Shown in pieces: positions 14,796 to 25,405 of a stretch of 64,000 nucleotides of DNA (position 1 is the stretch's first letter; each line of letters starts with the position of its first letter). Source of the DNA: Burkholderiaceae bacterium (GTDB lineage Bacteria; Pseudomonadota; Gammaproteobacteria; Burkholderiales; Burkholderiaceae_E). Below the pieces are notes generated by a model that saw only the letters and a list, made by a program, of their open reading frames with translations, ran no database searches and was not told where the DNA came from. Position numbers and translations under genes: made by a program. The stretch lies in contig JAMLIR010000008.1 of assembly GCA_023954045.1 (NCBI GenBank), positions 1 to 64,000 on the forward strand, in the 5' to 3' direction.

Positions 14796-15016
14796 AGCGC
14801 CAAGGTCACGGCGGCGTTTGGCCACAAACCAGCGATCCGGTCTGTCGGCCGCCTGCGCCGACCGCGCAGTCGGTGGGGCGTTGCGATCCGCATGCACCGA
14901 AGCGACATTCGTCGCGTCGGATCGTCGACGATCACCATCGGCGGTTGACGGACGTCAACGCACGGTCGCGGTTCGGGCGTAGCGTGACCGGGATCCGTTC
15001 GGCTCGAGTTCCACCG

Positions 15017-15820
15017 ATGTCCCGTTTGTTGCGTCATCTGCGTGCCCACCTCGTCGCCGCCCTGATGGGCGTCGGCCTGGTCGCTCCGGCGCACGCGGTC
15101 CTCGAGTTCGAGCCCGGGACGTGCTTCTGGAGCACGCTTCGTTACCCGGACCACCTGTACCTGGATTACGCCGGCGGGCCGAGCATGCCGCGGCGCGCCG
15201 CGGATCTCGTCCAGTGGGCCGAACTGCTCGACACGGACCTGCTGGCGGGCGACGACCCGCAAGGTCCGACATTGAACTCGGGCGTCTCCCACTGCGTCCT
15301 GCCGTTCCGCACCTACGGTGCGCTGATCACCCATGAGTTCTCGGCGGCCGGACGCATCTTCGCGGCGTTCGTCGACGAGCCGGGGGCGTACCTGTCGATG
15401 TTCCTCGACCTCTCGTCACGGATCCTCGACAGCGCGGGCAACGTCCTCAGCAGCTTCGAGCAGCGCTACGACATCCAGCCTGGCCCCGGTGACGCCGGGG
15501 TGGTCGACCTCGACGTCGACTATTCGCCGGCAGGCAGGCTGCTTTATCCGCACGCCGTCCCGCCCCCGAAACCCGAAGACTATCCCTTCGGCCCGCGCTT
15601 CTTCCTCGACTCGACGATCGCTTGGGGATACGTCTATTCGTCGGGCTATCTGTTCTTCGACTTCGCCGGCGCGTTTCGAGGAGAAACCGGCGACGGACTG
15701 GTGCGGGCGTCGATCAGTGAGTTTCCGTACTACGTTCCCGAGCCGGGTGTGATCGGCCTGCTCGCGGCGGGTGCAGCGGTTCTGCTGATGGCCGGAGCGC
15801 GCGCCCGCGCGGGACGTTAA
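15017..15820 (+). CDS. PEP-CTERM sorting-domain protein
   Basis: A 267-residue exported protein. Residues 1-27 (MSRLLRHLRAHLVAALMGVG then LVAPAHA) form a signal peptide, which fixes the start at 15017 although the frame is open upstream. The C-terminus has VPEPG (about 240), a hydrophobic stretch (VIGLLAAGAAVLLMAG) and a basic end, the tripartite PEP-CTERM signal processed by exosortase in exopolysaccharide-producing bacteria. The middle is a strand-rich region of unknown function. No exosortase gene is in the window. It is the first host-like gene after the element. Confidence 0.8.
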   Translation: MSRLLRHLRAHLVAALMGVGLVAPAHAVLEFEPGTCFWSTLRYPDHLYLDYAGGPSMPRRAADLVQWAELLDTDLLAGDDPQGPTLNSGVSHCVLPFRTYGALITHEFSAAGRIFAAFVDEPGAYLSMFLDLSSRILDSAGNVLSSFEQRYDIQPGPGDAGVVDLDVDYSPAGRLLYPHAVPPPKPEDYPFGPRFFLDSTIAWGYVYSSGYLFFDFAGAFRGETGDGLVRASISEFPYYVPEPGVIGLLAAGAAVLLMAGARARAGR

Positions 15821-15857
15821 TCTTCGTTTCAGCCTCCGCCCGCGATACTCCGTCCGA

Positions 15858-15885
15858 CCCTCTCGTTCGGGCGCGAACGGGAGGG
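15858..15885. other. Hairpin between the PEP-CTERM gene and the efflux operon
   Basis: CCCTCTCGTTCG (15858-15869) pairs at 11 of 12 positions with CGAACGGGAGGG (15874-15885) around a 4-base loop. There is no T-run, so it could be a weak terminator or an mRNA-leader structure of the efflux operon. Confidence 0.4.
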
Positions 15886-15911
15886 AGACGAAATCCCGGA
15901 CGAGGATCCAC

Positions 15912-17033
15912 TTGACGCCACCGAATTGCCGCGGCCGCAGGGCCGCCATCGTCGCCGTGCTGATGACCTTCGCAGTCGCGGCGTCGGCGCAGCCGCCCTC
16001 CGTCGAGCGTCGGACGATCGCCGCGCAGCAGGTCGACGCGCTCGGCATCCGGGTCCAGCCTGCCGACGGCCCGAACGCTGGTTCGCAGGCGCGCTACCCG
16101 GCGCAGGTGGTGGTGCCGGTCTCGCGACAACGCCTGGTGGCCGCGCCGCTGCCGGCGCTGGTCGAGTCGCTGCAGGTCGCGGTCGGCGACGAGGTCCGCG
16201 CGGGGCAGGTGCTCGCCGTGCTGCGCAGCACGCAGGCGAGCGAGTTGCAGCGCGACGTGGCGCAGGCGAACAGCCAGGCCGACCTCGCGCGGCGCAATCT
16301 CGAGCGCGACGAGCAGTTGTTCGCCGAAGGCCTGATCGCGCAGTCGCGGCTCGAAGCAGCGCGCGCGCAGGCCCGCCAGGCGCAGGCCCAGCAGCTCGAG
16401 CGGCGCCGCGCGCTCGCGCAGGCCGGGGTCGGCGCCGACGGAGGCGCCGGGCAGATCACGTTGCGCGCGCCGATCGCGGGCGTGGTGCTCGAGCAGCAGG
16501 CCGTCGTCGGGGAGCGTGTCGAGCAGGCGGCGCCGTTGTACCGGATCGCGGCGCTCGACCCGCTGTGGGTCGAGATGCAGGCGCCGGCTACCGACGCCGC
16601 GTTGCTCGCGCGCGGCACTGCGGTGCGCATCGAGGCCGGCCCGAAGGCGGGCCAGCGCGACACGGCCGCAATCGCCGGTCGCGTGATCGCGCTCGGCCAG
16701 AGCGTCGACCCGGCGACGCAGACGCTGCTCGTGCGCGCCGAGGTGCGCGCGCCTGCGGGCGCGCTGCGTCCGGGCCAGACCGTCGTGGCGGTGGTCGAGG
16801 TGCCGGGTGCCGCGTCGGTTCGCGTGCCGTCGGAGGCCGTGGTCGACGAGGGCGGTGCGCCCGTCGTCTTCGTCGAGGAGGTGGCCGGCACGTTCCGACG
16901 CGTACCGGTAACGCTTGGCGGCAGCGCCGACGGGATGGCCACCGTGACGGGCATCGACGCGGGCACCCGCGTGGTCGTGCAGGGGACGGCGGCGCTGAAG
17001 TCGATCTTCGCGACGCCCGAGCCCGGAAAGTAG
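15912..17033 (+). CDS. RND efflux periplasmic adaptor (CusB/CzcB type)
   Basis: A 373-residue membrane-fusion protein linking the inner-membrane pump to the outer-membrane factor. A signal peptide (about 1-26, ending AVAASA) supports the TTG start at 15912. The lipoyl/biotinyl-like halves are at about 75-100 (VAVGDEVRAGQVLAVL) and 175-205 (ITLRAPIAGVVLEQQ.VVGE), separated by a coiled-coil hairpin (about 105-160), with beta-barrel and proximal domains behind. It lies 16 bases before the pump gene. Metal versus drug specificity is inferred from the CzcA-like partner. Confidence 0.88.
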   Translation: MTPPNCRGRRAAIVAVLMTFAVAASAQPPSVERRTIAAQQVDALGIRVQPADGPNAGSQARYPAQVVVPVSRQRLVAAPLPALVESLQVAVGDEVRAGQVLAVLRSTQASELQRDVAQANSQADLARRNLERDEQLFAEGLIAQSRLEAARAQARQAQAQQLERRRALAQAGVGADGGAGQITLRAPIAGVVLEQQAVVGERVEQAAPLYRIAALDPLWVEMQAPATDAALLARGTAVRIEAGPKAGQRDTAAIAGRVIALGQSVDPATQTLLVRAEVRAPAGALRPGQTVVAVVEVPGAASVRVPSEAVVDEGGAPVVFVEEVAGTFRRVPVTLGGSADGMATVTGIDAGTRVVVQGTAALKSIFATPEPGK

Positions 17034-17049
17034 CGGAGCACCTGCCGCG

Positions 17050-20138
<3,089 letters not shown>

Positions 20139-20142
<4 letters not shown>

Positions 20143-20492
20143 CCGCGCCGACGCCCCTGGTGTGCCTGATCCTGCTGATTCCGACGAGGGTCGAGGATCG
20201 CGTCGTCGACTGGCTGCTCGAGCGTTCCGACGAGCGCATCGAGTTCAGCGTCCACCGGGTGGCCGCGCGCGGCCCGCTGGTGAAGCTGGACGCCGCCGAC
20301 GAGCGCGTACAGGGCTTCGCCGAGCGGGTCGAGGTGAAGCTCATCCTCGAGCGCGAGCTTTGCCTGGCGCTGGTCAACTCGCTGCGCGAGTTGCTGCAGG
20401 GCGTCGACGGCGGCTACTGGACGCTGCCGGTGGAGTGCTTCGACACGTTCGGCCACCTGTCGGCGCAGGCGATCGCGGGAGGACAGGCATGA
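20139..20492 (+). CDS. DUF3240 family protein of the metal efflux operon
   Basis: A 117-residue cytosolic protein with no signal peptide, beginning LVCLILLIPTRVEDRVVDWLLER. Proteins of this type sit next to czcA-like genes in proteobacteria and have a ferredoxin-like, PII-like pattern, suggesting a metal or conformational sensor for the pump. That role is inferred. It overlaps both the pump and the outer-membrane gene by ATGA, so the three are coupled. Confidence 0.8.
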
Positions 20493-21769
20493 GCGGCCAT
20501 CGATCGTGGCGCGCCGTCGCCGTGGCGGCGATCGGCCTGGCCGTGGCGGCGGCTGCGCACGCGGGCGACGACGAGGCGCTGCTGCCCGCCGATCGCGAGG
20601 TGGCTGCGGTGCTGGCGCGCACGCCAGCCTGGCGCGCGGCGCGGCAGGCGATCGAGACCGAACGCGAGGCGCGCCGGCAGGGCGTCGTCGGCCCGCAGGA
20701 GTGGATCGGCAGTGTCAACGTCGCGCAGCGCCGGATCCGCGACTCCGCGCTGGGCAACACGCTCGAATGGGAGGCGGGTCTCGACCGGACGCTGCGCCGC
20801 GCGGGCAAGCTCGAAGCGGCCGACCGGCTCGGCGGCTCGCGCGTCGAACTCGCACAGGCGATGGGCAGTCTCGCGTGGCGCGAGCAGGCGCGCGCGCTGA
20901 TCGAGCGCTACGGCGCGTGGCTGCGCGAGCGCGAGTCGGCGCGGGTCTGGCGCGAGCAGGTGGCGCTGCTCGAGGCGCAAGCCGACGCGGTGGCGAAGCG
21001 GCAGCGACTCGGCGACGCGGCCCGGATCGAGCGGATCCAGGTCGATGCGGCGCTCGCGCAGGCGCAGGCGCAGGTCGTGATCGCAGAAGGGCGTGCACAG
21101 GCCGCGCGCGAGGCGCTCGAGCAGCAGTTCCCGGAGCTGGCGTTTCCGCAGCCTCCGAGCCTGCCCGATCCGCCGGGACTGGCGGCGGACGAGGGCGCGT
21201 GGATCGACGCGCAACTCGCGCACGCGCCCGAGCTGGAGTCGGCGCGCCGCGAGGTGCAGGTCGCCGAGGAGCAGCTCCGCGTCGAACAGCTCGAGCGACG
21301 CCCCGACCCGACGGTCGGGCTGCGGCTGGGGCAGGCGCGCGACGCGAACGAGCAGGTGGTCGGCGTCGTGCTCAGCATCCCGTTCGGCGGCGAGTATCGC
21401 GCGGCTGCGGCGCGCGCCGCGGCGTCACGGGCGGCAACGGCGGCGCTGCGGCGCGACGACGCGCAGCGCCGCGCCGAGACCGACGCGCGCCTGAAGCTGC
21501 GCGAGGCGCAACTCGCTCACGGCGGCTGGCAGCGCGCGCGCGCCGCGCAGGACAAGCTCGAGCAGGCCGCGCAGGGGCTGGCGCGCGGCTACCAGCTGGG
21601 CGAGGGGTCGCTCGCCGACTTGCTGGCGGCGCGACGGTTGGCCAACGAGCAGCGGCTGGCGACGTCGACCTCGGCGGTCGACGCCTGGGTGGCGCGTTGG
21701 CGCCTGCTGCTCGAATCGGGGCGGCTGTGGGAGGAGTCAGCCGCGCCGGTGGGGCCCGCCGGCGGCTGA
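20489..21769 (+). CDS. TolC-family outer-membrane factor (CusC/CzcC type)
   Basis: A 426-residue outer-membrane efflux channel. A signal peptide (about 1-25, ending AAAHA) is followed by two TolC-type helical repeats: HAPELESARREVQVAEEQLRV in the second repeat, and a PDPTVGLRLGQARDANEQVVGVVLSIPF strand region. It is the last gene of the adaptor-pump-DUF3240-channel operon. Its 3' end overlaps the convergent DAHP synthase gene by 33 bases. Confidence 0.88.
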   Translation: MSGHRSWRAVAVAAIGLAVAAAAHAGDDEALLPADREVAAVLARTPAWRAARQAIETEREARRQGVVGPQEWIGSVNVAQRRIRDSALGNTLEWEAGLDRTLRRAGKLEAADRLGGSRVELAQAMGSLAWREQARALIERYGAWLRERESARVWREQVALLEAQADAVAKRQRLGDAARIERIQVDAALAQAQAQVVIAEGRAQAAREALEQQFPELAFPQPPSLPDPPGLAADEGAWIDAQLAHAPELESARREVQVAEEQLRVEQLERRPDPTVGLRLGQARDANEQVVGVVLSIPFGGEYRAAAARAAASRAATAALRRDDAQRRAETDARLKLREAQLAHGGWQRARAAQDKLEQAAQGLARGYQLGEGSLADLLAARRLANEQRLATSTSAVDAWVARWRLLLESGRLWEESAAPVGPAGG

Positions 21770-22864
21770 CGCGCGCTGGCGCCGCTGCGCGACGGCCCGA
21801 TCGAGCGTCTCGAGCAGCCGCACCGAGTCGTCCCAGCCGAGGCAGCCGTCGGTAATGCTCTGGCCGTAGGCGAGCGTCGACGGGTCGTCGCCGCCGGGCG
21901 TGAATGCCTGGCGACCGGCGACCAGGTGACTCTCGACCATCACCCCCATGACGTGGCGGCTGCCGTCCGCGATCTGCGCCGCGACGTCGGCGGCGACGTC
22001 GACCTGCCGCTCGGGCTGCTTGCCGCTGTTGGCGTGCGAGCAGTCGATCATCAGCGCGGGCATGCAGTCGCTCTGCTTCAGCGCCGCGCAGGCGGCCGCG
22101 ACGCTGGCGCTGTCGTAGTTCGGCGCGAGCCCGCCGCGAAGGATCAGGTGGCAGTCGGGATTGCCGCTGGTGCGCACCATCGCGACGTGGCCGTTCTTGT
22201 GGATGCCGAGGAAGTTGTGCGGGCTGCGCGCCGCGAGGATCGCGTCGATCGCCACGCGCACGTTGCCGTCGGTGCCGTTCTTGAAGCCGATCGGCGCCGA
22301 CGTGCCCGAGGCCAGCTCGCGGTGGACCTGGCTCTCGGTCGTGCGCGCGCCGATCGCGCCCCAGGCGACGAGGTCGGCCAGGTACTGGGGCGAGGTCGTG
22401 TCGAGCAGTTCGCTGCCCGCGGGCACGCCGAGCCGGGCGATGTCGATCAGCAGCGAGCGCGCGATCCGCAGCCCCTCGTTGATCCGGCAGCTCTCGTCGA
22501 GGTACGGGTCGTTGATCAGGCCTTTCCAGCCGACGGTGGTGCGCGGTTTCTCGAAGTAGACGCGCATCACGACTTCGAGCGTGTCGCGGAATCGCTCGCG
22601 CTGCGCGGCGAGGCGCTGCGCATAGTCGAGCGCCGCACGCGGATCGTGGATGGAACACGGTCCGATCACGACCAGCAGACGATCGTCGTCGCCGCGCACG
22701 ATGCGCCGGACCGCGCTGCGGCACTCGCCTACCATCCGCTCGACGCGCGTTCCCTGGATCGGGAAGAAGCGGATCAGGTCTTCGGGGGGAGGCAGGACGA
22801 CGACCTGCGATACGCGCTCGTCGTCGGTGGTCGAGGTCTTGTCGGGCTCTTCGGGTTGCATCAC
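21737..22864 (-). CDS. aroG: Class I DAHP synthase (3-deoxy-7-phosphoheptulonate synthase)
   Basis: Condenses phosphoenolpyruvate and erythrose 4-phosphate, the first step of aromatic amino-acid synthesis in the cytosol. The 375-residue protein has IGPCSIHD, YFEKPRTTVGWKGL, GFKNGTDG, GIHKNGHVAMVRTSGN and the metal-ligand region DCSHANSGK. Which amino acid feeds back on it cannot be read, so aroG is used generically. It is 3' of the DsrE-like/anti-sigma gene with a 4-base overlap, so read-through from the sigma operon is possible. Confidence 0.93.
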   Translation of the reverse strand: MMQPEEPDKTSTTDDERVSQVVVLPPPEDLIRFFPIQGTRVERMVGECRSAVRRIVRGDDDRLLVVIGPCSIHDPRAALDYAQRLAAQRERFRDTLEVVMRVYFEKPRTTVGWKGLINDPYLDESCRINEGLRIARSLLIDIARLGVPAGSELLDTTSPQYLADLVAWGAIGARTTESQVHRELASGTSAPIGFKNGTDGNVRVAIDAILAARSPHNFLGIHKNGHVAMVRTSGNPDCHLILRGGLAPNYDSASVAAACAALKQSDCMPALMIDCSHANSGKQPERQVDVAADVAAQIADGSRHVMGVMVESHLVAGRQAFTPGGDDPSTLAYGQSITDGCLGWDDSVRLLETLDRAVAQRRQRASAAGGPHRRG

Positions 22865-23616
22865 GCCTTCACGTAGACCCAGCCCTCTTGCAGGCGGCGC
22901 ACGACCTGGTCGAGCGCGGAACTGGCCCGGCGAACGCCGGGGAGCAGCTGCACGGTCGCGCCGCGCTCGCGCAGCCGCTCCAGCGTCTGCCCGCAGGCGA
23001 TGAACGAAAGTTCGGGGTAGGCCGCCTGCAGCGCCGCGATCCGCGCCGGATACGGCGACGCGCCGACGCGCAGCAGGTCGATCCCGCCGATATTGGCGAT
23101 GACCTCGACCGCCACCGGCCGCCCGGCAGCGCGCGCATCGCGCAGCAGCCCCTCGATTCCGTCCAGCGCAGGGCCGACGTGCCCGGTGTCGGACGAGGCG
23201 ATGTGCACCAGCACGTGGTTGGCCGAGGCCTGCCGCACCGCTTCGAGGCTGCTTCCGACCAAGCCGGCGCGCTGCACCGGGTCGTCCGGTGCCGACACGC
23301 GGGCCAGCGTCGTCGCGAGCCTGGCCGGCAGCCAGTCGTGAGCCTGCCAGCCGACCAGGGCGGCCAGCACCGCGATCGCCAGCAGCACGACCGGCGCCCG
23401 GCGCCGCCGCGGTGGCCCGGGCGGCTCGGCCTGCGGCGCCGCGTCGCGGTAAGCTGCGCGGACCATCTCCTTGACGAGGCGCGTGCGACAGACCCGGTCG
23501 CGCAGGCGCGGGTCGCCACCCATCCGCTCGAGCATCTCGGCGTTCTCGCGGGCGTCGAGTTGACCGTCGACGAAGGCGCTCTGCATCTCGTCGGAGAGGC
23601 GTTGCGGCTGGCTCAT
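22861..23616 (-). CDS. Anti-sigma-like protein with a periplasmic DsrE-like domain
   Basis: A 251-residue protein. Residues 1-60 (RLSDEMQSAFVDGQLDARENAEML...DPRLRDRVCR) resemble the cytosolic part of RseA-type anti-sigma factors. A basic linker is followed by one membrane helix (about 74-91, APVVLLAIAVLAALVGW). The C-terminal 130 residues (VLVHIASSDTGHVGPALDGIEGLL..., VEVIANIGGIDLLR, LSFIACGQTLERL) look like a DsrE/DsrF fold expected in the periplasm. It overlaps the ECF sigma gene by ATGA. I infer that the periplasmic domain senses a sulfur or redox signal and releases the sigma factor. Confidence 0.7.
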   Translation of the reverse strand: MSQPQRLSDEMQSAFVDGQLDARENAEMLERMGGDPRLRDRVCRTRLVKEMVRAAYRDAAPQAEPPGPPRRRRAPVVLLAIAVLAALVGWQAHDWLPARLATTLARVSAPDDPVQRAGLVGSSLEAVRQASANHVLVHIASSDTGHVGPALDGIEGLLRDARAAGRPVAVEVIANIGGIDLLRVGASPYPARIAALQAAYPELSFIACGQTLERLRERGATVQLLPGVRRASSALDQVVRRLQEGWVYVKA

Positions 23617-24167
23617 CGCCGGCTCCCCAGCGCGATGACCTGTGCGCTGGCGCGCTCGTCGGTCAGCGCATCGCGCAGCGTCGCGCGCGCCCGGCACAGC
23701 CGGCTCATGACCGTGCCGATCGGAATGCCCAGCGCCTGGGCCACCTCGGCGTAGCTGAGCTCCTCGAGGTCGACCAGCGTGACCACCTGCCGCTGTCCGA
23801 GCGGCAGCCGGGCGATCGCCGCGCGCACCCGCGCGACGATCTCGGCCGTTGCCCGGTCGTCCTCGGGGGTCGGCGCGGTGCCCGGCATCTCGTCGGCGAG
23901 TTCGTCGATGTCGTCGTGCACGCGCTGGCGTCGCAGGTGGTCGCGAAACCCGTTGTTCAGGATCGCGAACAGCCACCCTTTGAGCCGCTCGCAGTCGCGC
24001 AGCTGCTCGCGTCGCGCCAATGCCTTGAGCAGCGTCTCCTGGACCAGGTCATCGGCCAGCGCGCGGTCGTGGCACCACGAGTAGGCGACCCGGTACAGCG
24101 AGGGGCGCCAGTGCTCGATCTCCTGCCGCGGCGGCGGAGCGCCGAAGATGAGGCTTCTGAGGTCCAT
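23613..24167 (-). CDS. ECF-family RNA polymerase sigma factor
   Basis: A 184-residue group IV sigma factor. Region 2 is at about 25-85 (SLYRVAYSWCHDRALADDLVQETLLKAL..., RLKGWLFAILNNGFRDHLRRQR) and region 4 at about 118-170 (LPLGQRQVVTLVDLEELSYAEVAQALGIPIGTVMSRLCRAR). It is coupled to the anti-sigma-like gene behind it. The predicted promoter of its own type (24177-24202) lies only about ten bases before the ATG, so the transcript would be nearly leaderless, or the true start is slightly downstream. The open frame upstream of 24167 is not typical sigma sequence. Confidence 0.88.
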   Translation of the reverse strand: MDLRSLIFGAPPPRQEIEHWRPSLYRVAYSWCHDRALADDLVQETLLKALARREQLRDCERLKGWLFAILNNGFRDHLRRQRVHDDIDELADEMPGTAPTPEDDRATAEIVARVRAAIARLPLGQRQVVTLVDLEELSYAEVAQALGIPIGTVMSRLCRARATLRDALTDERASAQVIALGSRR

Positions 24168-24176
24168 GAGCGGATA

Positions 24177-24202
24177 GACGCGCGCGAAGCCGCCAGTATT
24201 CC
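24177..24202 (-). promoter_or_regulatory. Predicted ECF promoter of the sigma factor gene
   Basis: On the minus strand, GGAAT (24202-24198), 17 bases, then CGTC (24180-24177). It has the same -35, spacer length and -10 as the divergent promoter at 24239-24264, implying autoregulation. Confidence 0.65.
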
Positions 24203-24238
24203 ACCGACGGGGCTGCGCCGCCAGCCGGGGGCGGCGAC

Positions 24239-24264
24239 GGAATAACGGCGGCGCCGGGGACGTC
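24239..24264 (+). promoter_or_regulatory. Predicted ECF promoter of the DsrE-like lipoprotein gene
   Basis: GGAAT (24239-24243), a 17-base spacer and CGTC (24261-24264), an RpoE-like -35/-10 pair. The leader to the ATG at 24322 is about 50 bases and contains GAGGAGA as ribosome site. Confidence 0.65.
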
Positions 24265-24321
24265 TCAACAGCGGGCGACAGGCGGGCGGCCCGCCCACCG
24301 CGCCTTGCGAGGAGACGACAC

Positions 24322-24762
24322 ATGCAACGCAGACTGGCGCTGGCCCTGGGCGCAGCGATCCTGAGCGGCGCGCTGGGCGCCTGCAGCACCACGGCGCCCG
24401 GGCCCACCGCCCAGGCCGAGATGAAGAAGGTCGTGTTCCAGGTCAGCGAGGCAGACCCGCGCACCTGGAACCTGGCGCTGAACAACCTGCGCAACGTCCA
24501 GAACACGATCGGCAAGGACAAGGTCCTGACCGAGCTCGTCGTCTACGGGCCCGGGATCGCAATGCTGAAGGGCGAATCGAAAGTCGAGCCGCGCGTGACC
24601 GCTGCCCTGACCGACGGCGTCAGGATCGTCGCCTGCGAGAACACGATGCACGCGCAGAAGCTCACCAAGTCCGACATGATTCCCGGGATCGGCTACGTTC
24701 CCGGCGGCGTCGTCGAGCTGATGGAGCGCCAGCGCGAGGGTTGGGCGTACATCCGGCCGTAG
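24322..24762 (+). CDS. DsrE-like lipoprotein, probable target of the ECF sigma factor
   Basis: A 146-residue exported protein with a lipobox (LGAC, Cys about 20). The mature part KKVVFQVSEADPRTWNLALNNLRNVQ..., ELVVYGPGIAML and IVACENTMHAQKL resembles DsrE/DsrF sulfur-handling proteins. The conserved Cys in ACENTM sits where DsrE proteins have their active cysteine. Its C-terminus (ELMERQREGWAYIRP) resembles that of the anti-sigma fusion (RRLQEGWVYVKA), so the two may share a ligand. It is divergent from the sigma gene under a matching promoter. Confidence 0.75.
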   Translation: MQRRLALALGAAILSGALGACSTTAPGPTAQAEMKKVVFQVSEADPRTWNLALNNLRNVQNTIGKDKVLTELVVYGPGIAMLKGESKVEPRVTAALTDGVRIVACENTMHAQKLTKSDMIPGIGYVPGGVVELMERQREGWAYIRP

Positions 24763-24781
24763 GCTTCGCGCTGCCTCGGCG

Positions 24782-24807
24782 CCCGTTCCGGAGGCCGCCG
24801 GAACGGG
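24782..24807. terminator. Hairpin between convergent genes
   Basis: CCCGTTCCGG (24782-24791) and CCGGAACGGG (24798-24807) form a perfect 10-bp stem 19 bases after the lipoprotein stop. No T-run follows in either direction, so it is only terminator-like. Confidence 0.5.
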
Positions 24808-24852
24808 TGCCTGGCTCGCGCCGGCCTCGTGGGCCGACTTCGCGCGTCGGGT

Positions 24853-25281
24853 TCAGGCGCCGATCCAGGCTTCGATCTGCGCTGCGCTCATCGCGCCGGC
24901 GCTGCGTCGCACCTCCCGGCCGCCGTGGAACAGCGCGATCGTCGGAATGCTGCGGATCGCGTAGCGCTGGCTCAGGTCCGGGTTCGCGTCGGTGTCGACC
25001 TTCACGAACTGCACGCGCCCGGCGAGCCGCTTCGCCGCCTGCTCGAACTGCGGCGCCATCATCCGGCACGGCCCGCACCAGCTGGCCCAGAAGTCGACGA
25101 CGACCGGCAGGTCGGTGCGGCGCAGGTATTCGTGGAAGCGCGCGTCGTCCATCTCGATCGGCTTGCCCGGAAACAGCGGCTTGCCGCAGGCACCGCAATC
25201 GGGCAGCTGGCCGACCCGCTCGGCGGGAAGGCGATTGGTCTTGCCGCAGTGCGGACAGACGGCGTGGATCGGTTCGGACAT
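24853..25281 (-). CDS. trxC: Thioredoxin 2 with N-terminal zinc ribbon
   Basis: A 142-residue cytosolic disulfide reductase. Two CxxC pairs near the start (CPHC 9-12, CGAC 29-32) form the zinc-binding domain specific to TrxC. The thioredoxin active site is WCGPC (68-72), and the cis-Pro segment is SIPT. It lies convergent to the DsrE-like lipoprotein, and its redox function may relate to the sigma system beside it, but it has no visible copy of the GGAAT-N17-CGTC promoter. Confidence 0.93.
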   Translation of the reverse strand: MSEPIHAVCPHCGKTNRLPAERVGQLPDCGACGKPLFPGKPIEMDDARFHEYLRRTDLPVVVDFWASWCGPCRMMAPQFEQAAKRLAGRVQFVKVDTDANPDLSQRYAIRSIPTIALFHGGREVRRSAGAMSAAQIEAWIGA

Positions 25282-25405
25282 CGTCGGGGCTCCGGATCGG
25301 GTGCGGCCCGCCCGGCGGCCGCCTGGGGCTGCCGTGGCGCGATGCCGCCTGGCGTCGATATGGAGCGCGCCGGCGCAATCTCAAGGGGCGGGGGCTTGAC
25401 CTGCC

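Larger units (their letters stand above)
14577..15016. other. Gap holding the right end of the element
   Basis: No convincing gene. It holds the second copy of the 81-bp repeat (14700-14780), directly followed by the tRNA-like candidate attR (14782-14795). A forward frame is open from 14639 into the PEP-CTERM gene, but its upstream part has no coding signature. Confidence 0.5.

Noticed and set aside
14639-15016. Extension of the PEP-CTERM gene upstream to 14639
   Set aside because: The signal peptide requires the start at 15017; the upstream part covers the 81-bp repeat and candidate attR and lacks coding features.
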